Shown piece after piece: positions 40,389 to 49,847 of a DNA stretch of 63,043 nucleotides. The translations under genes were made by a program, and so were the position numbers. The DNA is from an uncultured Olleya sp. Its GTDB lineage: Bacteria > Bacteroidota > Bacteroidia > Flavobacteriales > Flavobacteriaceae. The notes beneath the pieces are model-generated. The model saw nothing but the letters and a program-made list of their open reading frames with translations, was not told the DNA's origin and searched no databases. How positions within the stretch are numbered: position 1 is the first letter of the stretch; each line of letters opens with the position of its first letter. The DNA lies in contig CANNFD010000012.1 of assembly GCA_947503885.1 (NCBI GenBank), forward strand, positions 1 to 63,043, given 5' to 3'.

Positions 40389-43300
40389 CTATCGTTTTAA
40401 TGTAAAATGATTTTTATAAACTCGTCCATCCTGAAGTTTAACGGTAAACCAATAGTCGTTAGTTGGCATTGGTAAGCCATTAAATGTACCATCCCATCCA
40501 GAACTACTTGGAGTAAACTCATTTAACAATTTACCATATCTATCAAAAATTTGAATGACAGAGTTTGGCTGAAACTGAGAAGAGACACCATAAACTTGCC
40601 AATAATCGTTTTGACCATCGTTATTAGGTGTAAAAAATAAAGGAAATCCAATTACAGAAAACATCTGATCTATAGTACCGCAGTTATTTTTTACATCTTT
40701 GACGTGTATAATATATATCCCAGGTTTTACATTAGTAAACACATTACTGCTTTGGTAACCGGAAGCTTCACCTTCTGCGTTTATAATTTCAAATTCATAT
40801 TCCCCTTCACCAGAAGTTAAGATTGTAATTATGTTATTATTTAAACTTCCATCGACAACTTCAATAGCTTCAATTGTTGCAATATTTGAAGGTGCTACTA
40901 CAATTGTTTTAGTTTTAGAACAGCCTTCAACTGTAGTTGCAGTTACTGTATAGGTTCCGGTAGTATTAATGTTAATAGTTGCAGTAGTTTCTCCTGTAGA
41001 CCAACTATAATAATAATTGTTATTTGCTGGTGTCGTTGCAGTAAGTTCTATTGTTGTTGGAAATTCATTTAAACAATATAAAACAGTTTCATCATTAGTA
41101 AGTTGTGGTAATGGGTTAATCGTTAATAGTACTTGACTTATACCGTAACAAGCATTATTATTTTCTGCTCTAGCATAAATAACTTGACTATAAGGGGTTG
41201 TGTTATTGTAGGTTGTTGGTAATGCGTTAGTCTCAGTTAGTGCATTGTCATAGGTGTCATAATAACTTATTGTGACTCCAGGAGGTAATGTGTTTAATAT
41301 TTGTGAAGAATACTCATTTAAATTAAAGGTGTTAAGACCGTCTTCGGAGCCCAACTCATCACAGACAGCAGGTGCAATATAATCGTTAGTTTGTGTAACG
41401 CTAACTTCTAAAGTTAACTCTGCAATTGCTGAACAATTTGACGACGTGTTTTTAACTACAACATAAACTGTTTGCGGATTACTAGCATTATTATAGGCAT
41501 TCTGATTTAAGGGGTTTGTTTCAGATTGTGCATTTGCAAGACTACTGTAAAAAGTTGTAGATGTATTTGTGGCATTGTTAGTAATCTCTGGAGTGGCTTG
41601 ACCTAAGTTAAAGGTTGTATATCCGTCTGGTACGCCATCCTCATCACATTGCAGTAAAATACTATTGAATGCTTCTGGAACTGGATTAACTGTAACCTCA
41701 AAACTACCAGTTTCAAAACAATCTGTATTATTAATATTTTCTAATCTAACAAAAATGGTTTCGTTTATTGGGTTAGTATTATAATAATTATTAGGTAGCG
41801 CGTTGCTTCCAGAATCAGCATCTGTTTGAGAGTTGTGATATGAAATTGAAAATATTGATGGGCTTTGAGAGTTGTATACTTCTGCATTATAAGTGGATAG
41901 GTCAATGGTTGTTTGTCCATTAGTATCATCTCCATCGGAAGCGTCATCACAAACAACTAAATCTGAAAGTGCATCAATTGTTGGTGTATTATAAACTGCA
42001 ATATTAAAGCTTGTAGTATCAAAACAATTTGGGTTATTAGAATTAAAAACCCGTGCAAAAATAGTTTCTTGTGGGGTTGTGTTTAAATATGGATTGTCTA
42101 ATTGGTTTTGATTTAAATCAGCATCCGATTGTGTTAAATAGTATTGTACGCTATAAGTGTCAGGGTCTTGACCATTTAATATTGTAGCATCTTGAGAAGT
42201 AAAATCAAAGCTTGAAATAGCGTCGTTGTCATCATCACAAATAATTATATCATTTGGTTGCGTTGCAATTGGGATGTCATAATATGTAACAATTGCTTGA
42301 CCTTCTTTAGTTTCGCAATCAGAAGCAGTTAGGTCTATAAAGACTTCGTAATTTCCAGCTTCAGTAATAAATAACTCATACGGTATTGCAGGGGTAGGTA
42401 TGCTTACTTCGTCTTTGGTCCAAGTGTAAGTAGCACCAGGAATATCTTCGGCTACTAAAGTGTAATTATCTCCAACACATAAAGGTAAATCAACACTATT
42501 GGTTGTGTCTGTTGGGATAATGTCTATTTTTTCGGTAAAAAAGGAAGCTATAAATGGAGGTAAGCCTTGTCTAGAAGGTCTTCCATTTAAATCGATTACT
42601 GCATGTTGGTAATCTGCAGTTTGTCCTAAATTATTAGGGTTATTAATAACGCTTAAAAAAGGTGTTCCTTGATTGTATGTAGCACTTAATGATCTGTATA
42701 TTTTACCATTGGGTCCAAGTTGTAATGCACTTCTGTATAACACCCTTTGGTCTAAAACTTCTTCTGTTGCACTAATATCTGTAGCTGTTAGGTCGTATTG
42801 TAATAAGGCACCGTATTGTGCATTTGCATTATTAAAATCACTAGAAGGTGTTTCGTAATACGTTGTAGTGTATAATATTTCGCTATTAGGGGAAAACTCT
42901 ACACCATAGGGAGATTGAGGTTTGCCTGCTGGCAAAAAAGTAATTGGTATCTGTACATAATTACTAACGATACCAGTATCTGTATCAAAATCTAATATGC
43001 TTAATCCGCTGCTTATATTTGCCATAGCTATTTTAGTCCCGTCTGGCGAGAACTTTAAATACCCTCTTCTTTCATTTATATTAAAAGGAAAGGTTGAAAC
43101 TACTGGAGTTGGATTTACACCTGTTGTTGCATTAACCTCAAAAGCAAAAAAGGTATTGTTTGTAACACCTGTTGCTGCAGAATTTGTATGAGCATCATCA
43201 TTAGCAAAGGTAACTACCCAAATATTTTGTGATTGGCAATCTTTTAATACTGCGCTTAATTTTTCTGAAGCTTTATATAGTAAAAGTTGGTTTTTAAGTG

Positions 43301-43733
43301 TAACATCTCCAAAACCCCCGTTTTGGGTCATATCTACTACTGAGTAATTAAACCCATCGTCAGGATTTGAGTTGTAATCTGTATCCTGAGTAAAGATGTA
43401 ATAAATATTTGGATCACCAGGTTTAGGAATTATTATCGCAGATTGTGTACTGGATTGACTACCAAATAACCCTGTGCCATTAGGCATAATATTGTGATTT
43501 CTGTCATAAACATTTTCACCGTTTGTGTAAAACAATAACGCGCCAAAACTATCAGAGATACTAGTGCAACCTTCCTCTGTAGATAGTTGACCATCTGTTA
43601 ACTCGGTAACAACGTTAGTGCCAATGTCAAAATTGATACCAGCATTGTCACCAAAATACCAATTTGCAGCTTCATTTTGAGCTATAAAAGTATGTGTGCA
43701 AAATAAGGTAAGTATTAATAATATCTTTTTCAT
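40389..43733 (-). CDS. Type IX secreted protein with N-terminal propeller-like domain and four modules
   Basis: The 1114-aa protein has a signal peptide (to ~18, FIAQ). An N-terminal ~380-residue beta-propeller-like domain is seen (NWYFGDNAGINFD, EEGCTSISDSFGALLFYTNGENVYDRN, LKFSPDGTKIAMANI). An Ig-like domain follows. Four CDxDxDG..YYxTQSDA..ARVFNxxNxNC modules (~485-880), another Ig-like domain and a type B CTD (PLFFTPNNDGQNDYW, IFDRYGKLLNEF) complete it. It is the most upstream of the four-gene block and has a 34-bp gap to the next gene, so these two at least are co-transcribed. Confidence 0.88.
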   Translation of the reverse strand: MKKILLILTLFCTHTFIAQNEAANWYFGDNAGINFDIGTNVVTELTDGQLSTEEGCTSISDSFGALLFYTNGENVYDRNHNIMPNGTGLFGSQSSTQSAIIIPKPGDPNIYYIFTQDTDYNSNPDDGFNYSVVDMTQNGGFGDVTLKNQLLLYKASEKLSAVLKDCQSQNIWVVTFANDDAHTNSAATGVTNNTFFAFEVNATTGVNPTPVVSTFPFNINERRGYLKFSPDGTKIAMANISSGLSILDFDTDTGIVSNYVQIPITFLPAGKPQSPYGVEFSPNSEILYTTTYYETPSSDFNNANAQYGALLQYDLTATDISATEEVLDQRVLYRSALQLGPNGKIYRSLSATYNQGTPFLSVINNPNNLGQTADYQHAVIDLNGRPSRQGLPPFIASFFTEKIDIIPTDTTNSVDLPLCVGDNYTLVAEDIPGATYTWTKDEVSIPTPAIPYELFITEAGNYEVFIDLTASDCETKEGQAIVTYYDIPIATQPNDIIICDDDNDAISSFDFTSQDATILNGQDPDTYSVQYYLTQSDADLNQNQLDNPYLNTTPQETIFARVFNSNNPNCFDTTSFNIAVYNTPTIDALSDLVVCDDASDGDDTNGQTTIDLSTYNAEVYNSQSPSIFSISYHNSQTDADSGSNALPNNYYNTNPINETIFVRLENINNTDCFETGSFEVTVNPVPEAFNSILLQCDEDGVPDGYTTFNLGQATPEITNNATNTSTTFYSSLANAQSETNPLNQNAYNNASNPQTVYVVVKNTSSNCSAIAELTLEVSVTQTNDYIAPAVCDELGSEDGLNTFNLNEYSSQILNTLPPGVTISYYDTYDNALTETNALPTTYNNTTPYSQVIYARAENNNACYGISQVLLTINPLPQLTNDETVLYCLNEFPTTIELTATTPANNNYYYSWSTGETTATININTTGTYTVTATTVEGCSKTKTIVVAPSNIATIEAIEVVDGSLNNNIITILTSGEGEYEFEIINAEGEASGYQSSNVFTNVKPGIYIIHVKDVKNNCGTIDQMFSVIGFPLFFTPNNDGQNDYWQVYGVSSQFQPNSVIQIFDRYGKLLNEFTPSSSGWDGTFNGLPMPTNDYWFTVKLQDGRVYKNHFTLKR

Positions 43734-43811
43734 GTATATCTAACTATAACAAGTAAAGGTATTATAAATTTCTTTTAATGTAAAAGGGTAGATGTTAAAT
43801 TGCTTTTAATA

Positions 43812-44636
43812 CTACAAGTCTCTTTTTTGTAACAATTTGTAAGAACAATAAATAAATATTGAAGTCCATACTAAAACAATACCAATCTCTTGCCAGTGGA
43901 CAGCGTAGTCGTAGATCAGGTTTGCTTTTTCTGGAGATTTCATTGCTACAATGCGTCTAAACGGTTCGTCAATTAGTTTCCACATCGATTTTAGAGGAAA
44001 GTAGTTTTGAATTTTTGTTGCAAAATCATCATCAGTATTTTTTAATATAATGCCATATATAATCCATTCGACAATAAATAAAATAAACAAAAAGGCTAAT
44101 GCAAATGCTGACCTTTTTATTAATACTGCTGCAAATAGACAAAGACTAAAAAAACCAATAAGCTTGACAAAGTATGCAAGTAAAAAGATACTCTCGCTAA
44201 ACATATAATAGGCTTCACTATCCCCATTATAATACAAGCCAATTACTAATGTTAAAATACCGACTAACAAGGTAGATATCAACGAGAAAAATATCAATGC
44301 ATAAAATTTAGAGAGTATAAATTCTTTTTTACTTAACCCGTCAATTAGATTTTGCTTGATTGTTTTGTTGCTATACTCATTACCAATCATACTAACCACT
44401 ACTATAGCAAAAAACAGTTTAAACAATGCTGCAAAAAATGTTGTAATGTGCCAAATATAAGGGAAATCAAAAATTCCAACACTACCTAAATCTATTGTAA
44501 AAAGTCCAAAAAAGTTGATTTTAAAGGAAGATAATAATATGATAAAAAAGGGTAATATAAATGAAAAGAAAATTAATATTTTACTAATCCTATTTTCTAA
44601 AAGCTTTTGTAATTCTATTTGTAAAAGTCGTAACAT
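43812..44636 (-). CDS. ABC-2 type transporter permease
   Basis: The 274-aa protein has six predicted membrane helices, starting MLRLLQIELQKLLENRISKILIF and containing the ABC-2 loop IGNEYSNKTIKQNLIDGLSKKEFILSKF. It is small, as in lantibiotic-immunity or bacteriocin-type exporters (BcrB-like). It pairs with the ATPase gene 24 bp upstream. The substrate is unknown. Confidence 0.9.
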   Translation of the reverse strand: MLRLLQIELQKLLENRISKILIFFSFILPFFIILLSSFKINFFGLFTIDLGSVGIFDFPYIWHITTFFAALFKLFFAIVVVSMIGNEYSNKTIKQNLIDGLSKKEFILSKFYALIFFSLISTLLVGILTLVIGLYYNGDSEAYYMFSESIFLLAYFVKLIGFFSLCLFAAVLIKRSAFALAFLFILFIVEWIIYGIILKNTDDDFATKIQNYFPLKSMWKLIDEPFRRIVAMKSPEKANLIYDYAVHWQEIGIVLVWTSIFIYCSYKLLQKRDL

Positions 44637-44660
44637 GATTGTGGTTTTTTTTTTGAATGA

Positions 44661-45569
44661 TTAGTTTTGGTCTTCTAAATTGTCAGTAAGTTGAAGGAAT
44701 TGTTCTTCCAAACTTTCTTTTCTTAAAACTAAGTGTGACAATGCAATCCCTTTTTCAAGAAGCTCTTTATTAAAAGCAGATGCAGACATTGGTGCATTTA
44801 AAAATGCAGTAATTAAATCATTAGTTACTTTAGTGTTTTTTATATCAGGATGTGCGTTTAGGTAATCTAATAACACTTGATTGTTATCACTTTTTAATTC
44901 AAAAAAACCTTCGCTAGAAATCATTTGATCTACAGGACCTTCATAAAGCTTATGTCCTTTTCTAAGTACGACGACATGAGAGCAAACTTTTTCTACTTCA
45001 TCTAATAAATGAGAAGCTAGAAGGATTGTAGTACCTTGGCTTGCAATGTTTTTTATAATATCTCTAATTTGATGTATCCCCTGTGGGTCAAGACCATTTG
45101 TGGGCTCGTCCAAAATTAATATTTCTGGGTCGTTTAGCAGTGCAGATGCTATTGCAAGACGCTGTTTCATCCCTAAAGAAAAGGTTTTAAATTTACTGTG
45201 TTTGCGGTCTAAAAGTCCTACTAACTCTAGTTTTTCGTCAATCTTTTCTGTGCTAATTTCTTTAATCTTACAGACTAACTTTAGGTTTTTGTAAGCAGAC
45301 ATATAAGGGTAAAAGTTTGGACGCTCTATTATAGCACCTACTTTTTTTAATGCTTCATGGGTTGAGGTTTGTCCATCAAACCAATTAAAACTTCCACTAG
45401 TTTTATTAACCACGTTTAATGTAATACCCAAAGTGGTAGATTTACCACTTCCATTTGGTCCTAATATGCCATAAACATTACCTTTTTTAATGGTAAAGGA
45501 TAAATTATTAACAGCAGTTAAATTGCCATATTTTTTTGTTAGATTACTAATGGTCAGAATTGTTTCCAA
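44661..45569 (-). CDS. ABC transporter ATP-binding protein (BcrA-like)
   Basis: The 302-aa protein has Walker A GPNGSGKSTT, signature FSLGMKQRLAIA, Walker B ILILDEPTNGLDP, and H-loop ASHLLDEVE, with a C-terminal ~80-residue accessory domain. The start codon is TTG at 45569 (METILTISNLTKKYG): a stop lies five codons upstream and no ATG fits, and the family N-terminus begins exactly here. It forms an exporter with the permease downstream, different in subfamily from the 17.5-kb pair. Confidence 0.92.
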   Translation of the reverse strand: METILTISNLTKKYGNLTAVNNLSFTIKKGNVYGILGPNGSGKSTTLGITLNVVNKTSGSFNWFDGQTSTHEALKKVGAIIERPNFYPYMSAYKNLKLVCKIKEISTEKIDEKLELVGLLDRKHSKFKTFSLGMKQRLAIASALLNDPEILILDEPTNGLDPQGIHQIRDIIKNIASQGTTILLASHLLDEVEKVCSHVVVLRKGHKLYEGPVDQMISSEGFFELKSDNNQVLLDYLNAHPDIKNTKVTNDLITAFLNAPMSASAFNKELLEKGIALSHLVLRKESLEEQFLQLTDNLEDQN

Positions 45570-45643
45570 AATGTGTGGTTTTTATGAATGGTTAAAAGTA
45601 AGACGATACTATGTTAAAAATGTTACAATTTAAAAATTAGTTA

Positions 45644-45651
45644 TAAATTTG
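45644..45651 (+). promoter_or_regulatory. -7 box of the 352-aa hypothetical gene
   Basis: TAAATTTG, an exact TAnnTTTG match, 16 bp before the ATG at 45668. Confidence 0.5.
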
Positions 45652-45667
45652 AATCATAGAAAAATAT

Positions 45668-46726
45668 ATGCAAGATTTAAAGATTTCGAAGAAAAAACCA
45701 TCTTACCCAATTAATGATAGATTGGATAGTTATTTATCTAAGTACAACAGAAACTCGAAGATTACTATCCTTTATGACGATTTATTACGTTTTCAAGGCT
45801 CCATTGTCGTTTATGATAAGGATGATAAAGATACCTTATGGATACGTGTTTATTTTAGCGAGTTTGATAGAGCCGAGATTGATTTAAGTTTAAAAAAAGT
45901 ATATACCCGTTTGCACTCTGACGGTAATGCTACGTCTATTCCTTTTTTAAATGTTGATGCAATAGATTATTGCACCTTTGGAAACTCTAAACCCTTCAGA
46001 ATAAAAATTAGAAATATTTTAAACGATAACTATACTTATTTTTATGTCAAGAAGGCGGATGCTTCGCGTATTTATGGGTTGGAGTTAGAGCATATGTTGT
46101 CTCCTTATCACTTAAACTTTATGGTGCATGGAGATACTTTAATAGAAGAGCATATTGCTGGAATACCTGGTGATGAGTTTATAGAAAACATGTTAGATGA
46201 TTGTTCTGAGTCTGAAAAATCTCAAATAGCAAAAGAGTTTGTTAAGTTTAACGAGCGTTGTATGATTAGACTACTTGGAGATATGAGGTCCTATAACTAT
46301 GTTGTTGTACCAACACACGATTTTGATCATGTAGTTTTTAAAATTAGAGCTATTGATTTTGACCAACAATCTTACGAAGGTAAATTTAAAGTTTACAGAC
46401 CTCAGTTTTTTAAAGAGAATTTAAAACTAGTAGAGTTAGTTGTTAGAAAGTTTAAAGAAGAATCTATAGATCAATACAAAATAGAGGAGCGCTCCATTGT
46501 TGCTAAACGTATGATTAGTTATAACAAAAGGATTAAACAGCTAATTGATTGTATGATTAATGATGAAATATCAACCAAAGCAAACATTAAGCTTTTAAAG
46601 TCTAAAATCTACGATTATACTTTAGATGTAAAATTTAGAAAAAGTAAAAATATGGGTGAAATCCTTAGAAATGCTTTAGACTTTGTAAAACGAAATTATG
46701 AGGATGTAAACATGAAAGATCTTTAA
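45668..46726 (+). CDS. Conserved hypothetical protein, 352 aa
   Basis: The soluble protein has a beta-rich N-terminal half (residues ~20-135; ITILYDDLLRFQGSIVVYDKDDKDTLWIRVYF) and a mixed helical C-terminal half. The centre has charged conserved-looking stretches (CMIRLLGDMRSYNYVVVPTHDFDHVVFKIRAIDFDQQ), and IDFD faintly recalls the metal-binding DFG/DFD of kinase-like folds, which I cannot confirm. The last ~110 residues are basic and helical. It has its own promoter and shares its TAA with the convergent gene (TTAA at 46723-46726). I do not recognise a function. Confidence 0.7.
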   Translation: MQDLKISKKKPSYPINDRLDSYLSKYNRNSKITILYDDLLRFQGSIVVYDKDDKDTLWIRVYFSEFDRAEIDLSLKKVYTRLHSDGNATSIPFLNVDAIDYCTFGNSKPFRIKIRNILNDNYTYFYVKKADASRIYGLELEHMLSPYHLNFMVHGDTLIEEHIAGIPGDEFIENMLDDCSESEKSQIAKEFVKFNERCMIRLLGDMRSYNYVVVPTHDFDHVVFKIRAIDFDQQSYEGKFKVYRPQFFKENLKLVELVVRKFKEESIDQYKIEERSIVAKRMISYNKRIKQLIDCMINDEISTKANIKLLKSKIYDYTLDVKFRKSKNMGEILRNALDFVKRNYEDVNMKDL

Positions 46727-47238
46727 TTCCAGTTTTCTTCAAAATCTAGATTGTCGTAATCATCTACATTAAAATCGTCGTCAAACTCGTCATAATCATC
46801 ATCTTTTTCAGCTTCAAAAATTTTGTCAGGTGCTTCAGTAGGTACTTGACCTTGTACATACATTAAGTTAGGGTAATCAACACCTTCGGCAACTTCTACA
46901 ATTTCAGCTAATTCGACAAAAAAGGTCCACATATTCATAAAGTCATAAACATAAATTAATTTAGTTTGTGCTTCATGTACAGTTTCAGATAGTACAGCTT
47001 CATTCATAAACCTAACGTCGTTAATACCATCACTCATGTCAAAAAGGCTAATTTCTTCACCTTGATTCCATTCGTCATCACTTAAATAAAAAGAAGCCAT
47101 TTCAGTCCCGTCAAACCCAAAACATTGAGTGATAACGTTATGTAGATCTTCCATAGTATCGCTTTCGCGAATTTCAAAATCTCTAAAAATATCTTCTTCT
47201 GTATCGTTGTCTAGTATTACTCTAAATCTGTAAATCAT
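46723..47238 (-). CDS. Plasmid pRiA4b ORF-3-like family protein
   Basis: The 171-aa protein has the pRiA4b ORF-3/IS1096 passenger fold: MIYRFRVILDND, IRESDTMEDLHNVITQCFGFDGTEMASFYLS, LIYVYDFMNMWTFFVELAEI. A highly acidic tail follows (DDDYDEFDDDFNVDDYDNLDF). The family name stems from mobile elements, but these proteins are widespread in chromosomes, and no transposon ends lie nearby. The acidic tail could mimic DNA or bind basic proteins. Function is unknown. It overlaps the convergent gene by 4 bp. Confidence 0.85.
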   Translation of the reverse strand: MIYRFRVILDNDTEEDIFRDFEIRESDTMEDLHNVITQCFGFDGTEMASFYLSDDEWNQGEEISLFDMSDGINDVRFMNEAVLSETVHEAQTKLIYVYDFMNMWTFFVELAEIVEVAEGVDYPNLMYVQGQVPTEAPDKIFEAEKDDDYDEFDDDFNVDDYDNLDFEENWN

Positions 47239-47277
47239 AATAAAAAAATAAGTGTGTAAAGATAGTGCTTTTAGCTG

Positions 47278-48294
47278 TTATTTACTAAATCGATGTAACG
47301 TAAATGTCATAGCGCTTAGTAATAAAAAGGCACCAACTTGATGTGCAATTCCTAACCAAACGGGTACCTGAAGTAGCAAAGTAAATACGCCTAAGATAAA
47401 TTGAAAAATTACAAGGTATATTAATGAGTTTAGTGCTTTTTGTTGATAATTTGTTTCGACATATTTTTTACCCTTAAAATATATAAGAATAATAAATAGT
47501 ACAACAATATATGCTAAAGTTCTATGCACAAACTGTACTCCGCTAGGGTTTTCTGTAAGCATTAAATGAAGTGCGTGATTGCCAAGATATACACTTTCGT
47601 GCATAAATTTTCCTTCGCTCATCATTGGCCAATGGTTGTGCATTTTACCAGCATCTAAACCTGCTACAAAAGCACCATATATTATCTGAATTATTAGTAC
47701 AATTGTACCAATTTGAACTAGTCTTTTAAATCTGGTATTAACTATTTTATGAAAAGGAAACATTAAGTCTAATGCCACCCAAAATGTTGCAGCAAAGGTT
47801 ATAAAAGCGGTAATTAAATGCATTGCTAATCTGTAATGACTAACATCGGGTCTGTCTACTAAACCGCTTTTTACCATGTACCAACCTAAAAAACCTTGAA
47901 AGGCACCTAAACACATCAAACCAATAGATTTTTTAATGGTTGATCTGGTCAATTGTTTTTTAATTAAAAAGTAGATAAAAGGAATAAAAAATACTAAACC
48001 AATAAAACGTCCTAATACTCGATGAAACCACTCCCAGAAATAAATATCTTTAAAATCTTCAAGGTTAAAATGGTTGTTAAGCTTTTGGTATTCTGGATAT
48101 TGTTTGTACAAATCAAAAGCTTCTTGCCACTCGACCTCATTCATAGGTGGGATTGTACCAGAAATTAATTTGTAATTAGATATAGATAATCCAGAATGGG
48201 TTAAACGTGTAATACCTCCAACAATAACCATTATAAATATTAGTAAACATCCTGTTAACAACCAATAGATGACTTTTTTATTGTCCTTTTTCAT
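47278..48294 (-). CDS. ctaA: Heme A synthase (CtaA/COX15)
   Basis: The 338-aa protein has eight membrane helices in two four-helix halves. The signature GGITRLTHSGLSISNYKLISGTIPPMNEVEWQEAFDLYKQYPEYQ starts the protein, and the paired heme-binding histidines appear in WEWFHRVLGR, HYRLAMHL, FVHRTLAY and GIAHQVGA. It oxidises the C8 methyl of heme O to make heme A for aa3-type oxidases. No cox or cyoE genes are within the window. Confidence 0.95.
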   Translation of the reverse strand: MKKDNKKVIYWLLTGCLLIFIMVIVGGITRLTHSGLSISNYKLISGTIPPMNEVEWQEAFDLYKQYPEYQKLNNHFNLEDFKDIYFWEWFHRVLGRFIGLVFFIPFIYFLIKKQLTRSTIKKSIGLMCLGAFQGFLGWYMVKSGLVDRPDVSHYRLAMHLITAFITFAATFWVALDLMFPFHKIVNTRFKRLVQIGTIVLIIQIIYGAFVAGLDAGKMHNHWPMMSEGKFMHESVYLGNHALHLMLTENPSGVQFVHRTLAYIVVLFIILIYFKGKKYVETNYQQKALNSLIYLVIFQFILGVFTLLLQVPVWLGIAHQVGAFLLLSAMTFTLHRFSK

Positions 48295-48424
48295 TGCCTT
48301 TCTTTTTTATATTTTTTTTTAAAGCATAAGCCTATTGGTTATACTTTTGGAATATAGTTTAGTTTAAATAAAATTGTTAGTTAATTGTTTAAAGCATTTG
48401 TAGTAAATAATTTAAACAAAGCCT

Positions 48425-49840
48425 TTAGCTAACAGTTAAACCTAGTTGTTTTCCTTTTTTAATCATTAAATTAAATGCAGCTTCATGCTCATTTGGTATT
48501 TCTCCTTCTAGAATAGCTTCTTTAATAGCTTCTTTAATAATTCCAATCTCTTTTGATGGTTTTAAGTTAAAGGCTTTCATTATTTCTTCACCAGATACTG
48601 GTGGTTGAAAATTACGGACATGGTCTTTTTCTTCAACTTCAATAATTTTATCCCTTACAATCTTAAAGTTGTTATGGTATTTTTCAAAACGTTTAGGGTT
48701 TTTTGTTGTTATGTCTGCCTCACAAAGCGTCATTAAATCGTCCACATAATCACCAGCATCAAATACCAAACGTCTAACAGCAGAGTCTGTAACAATATCT
48801 TGGGCTAAGACAATTGGTCTAGAGCTCATGAATACTAATTTTTGGACAAATTTCATTTTATCATTTAATGGCATTTTTAAACGCTTAAATAAATGATACA
48901 CCATTTTTGAGCCTTCAAACTCATGTGCATGAAAAGTCCAACCTACTTTTTTGCTAAATCGTTTAGTTGGAGCTTTACCAATATCGTGTAATAATGCAGC
49001 CCAGCGTAACCACAGGTTATCTGTGTTTTTAGCAATATTATCTACAACTTCAAGTGAGTGATAAAAATTGTCTTTGTGGGTTTGTCCTTCTACCTCGTCT
49101 ATACCTTTTAAATTAGTTAGTTCTGGTAGGATATGTTTTAAAAGTCCTGTTTTTTCTAGTAATAAAAAACCTTTTGAAGGCTTAGGGCTTTCTAATATTT
49201 TATTTAATTCGACAACAATACGCTCTTTAGTAATAATATTAATGCGTTTGTTGTTTCTAGTAATAGCGTTTAAAGACTCTTTTTCAATTATAAAATCTAA
49301 TTGTGTTGCAAATCTAATGGCACGCATCATGCGTAGTGGGTCATCACTGTAGGTAATGTCTGGATTTAGGGGTGTTTTTATTATTTTATTTTCTAAATCT
49401 TTAATTCCGTTAAAAGGGTCAAGTAGCTTTCCAAAATTAGCTTCGGATAAATTTAAAGCCAATGCATTTATTGTAAAATCGCGACGGTTTTGGTCGTCTT
49501 GTAATGTCCCGTTTTCAACTATCGGATTGCGACTATCTTCGTTATAAGACTCTTTACGTGCGCCAACAAACTCTATTTCAATATCATTATAACGTAACAT
49601 TGCAGTCCCATAAGTTTTAAAAACTTGGACTTTAGGACTATTTGGTAATAATTTGGCAACTTGTTTAGCTAATTCAATACCGCTACCAATAGCAACAACA
49701 TCAATATCTTTGGCGTTTCCTCTTTTTAGAATATAATCTCGTACAAAACCACCAATTACATAACTGTCTAAATTTAAGTTTTTAGAGGCTTCAGAAATAA
49801 TTTTGAATATCGGGTTTTGTAAGGCGTCTTTGTAATTCAT
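48425..49840 (-). CDS. CCA tRNA nucleotidyltransferase / poly(A) polymerase family with HD domain
   Basis: The ATG at 49840 (MNYKDALQNPIF) is preferred to the GTG at 49855, which overlaps the upstream gene; the product is 471 aa. The nucleotidyltransferase head has GGFVRDYILKR and KDIDVVAIG (catalytic DxD) and the RRDFTINALALN motif. DDPLRMMRAIRFA and the RNA-binding helical region follow. An HD phosphohydrolase domain (LLHDIGKAPT, with His289-Asp290 approximately) ends the core. It adds or repairs the tRNA 3' CCA; tRNA-Thr here lacks encoded CCA. It is 7 bp after tsaC, so co-expressed. Confidence 0.93.
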   Translation of the reverse strand: MNYKDALQNPIFKIISEASKNLNLDSYVIGGFVRDYILKRGNAKDIDVVAIGSGIELAKQVAKLLPNSPKVQVFKTYGTAMLRYNDIEIEFVGARKESYNEDSRNPIVENGTLQDDQNRRDFTINALALNLSEANFGKLLDPFNGIKDLENKIIKTPLNPDITYSDDPLRMMRAIRFATQLDFIIEKESLNAITRNNKRINIITKERIVVELNKILESPKPSKGFLLLEKTGLLKHILPELTNLKGIDEVEGQTHKDNFYHSLEVVDNIAKNTDNLWLRWAALLHDIGKAPTKRFSKKVGWTFHAHEFEGSKMVYHLFKRLKMPLNDKMKFVQKLVFMSSRPIVLAQDIVTDSAVRRLVFDAGDYVDDLMTLCEADITTKNPKRFEKYHNNFKIVRDKIIEVEEKDHVRNFQPPVSGEEIMKAFNLKPSKEIGIIKEAIKEAILEGEIPNEHEAAFNLMIKKGKQLGLTVS

Positions 49841-49847
49841 TGTAAAT

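Noticed and set aside
31181-43733. A CRISPR-like array, considered because of the repeated DNA in the adhesin genes
   Set aside because: The repeats are ~270-bp coding modules with divergent sequence in frame. There are no short exact repeats with unique spacers and no cas genes.
46723-47238. IS1096-type mobile element, suggested by the passenger-like gene
   Set aside because: No transposase, terminal inverted repeats or target duplications are present. The family is widely chromosomal.
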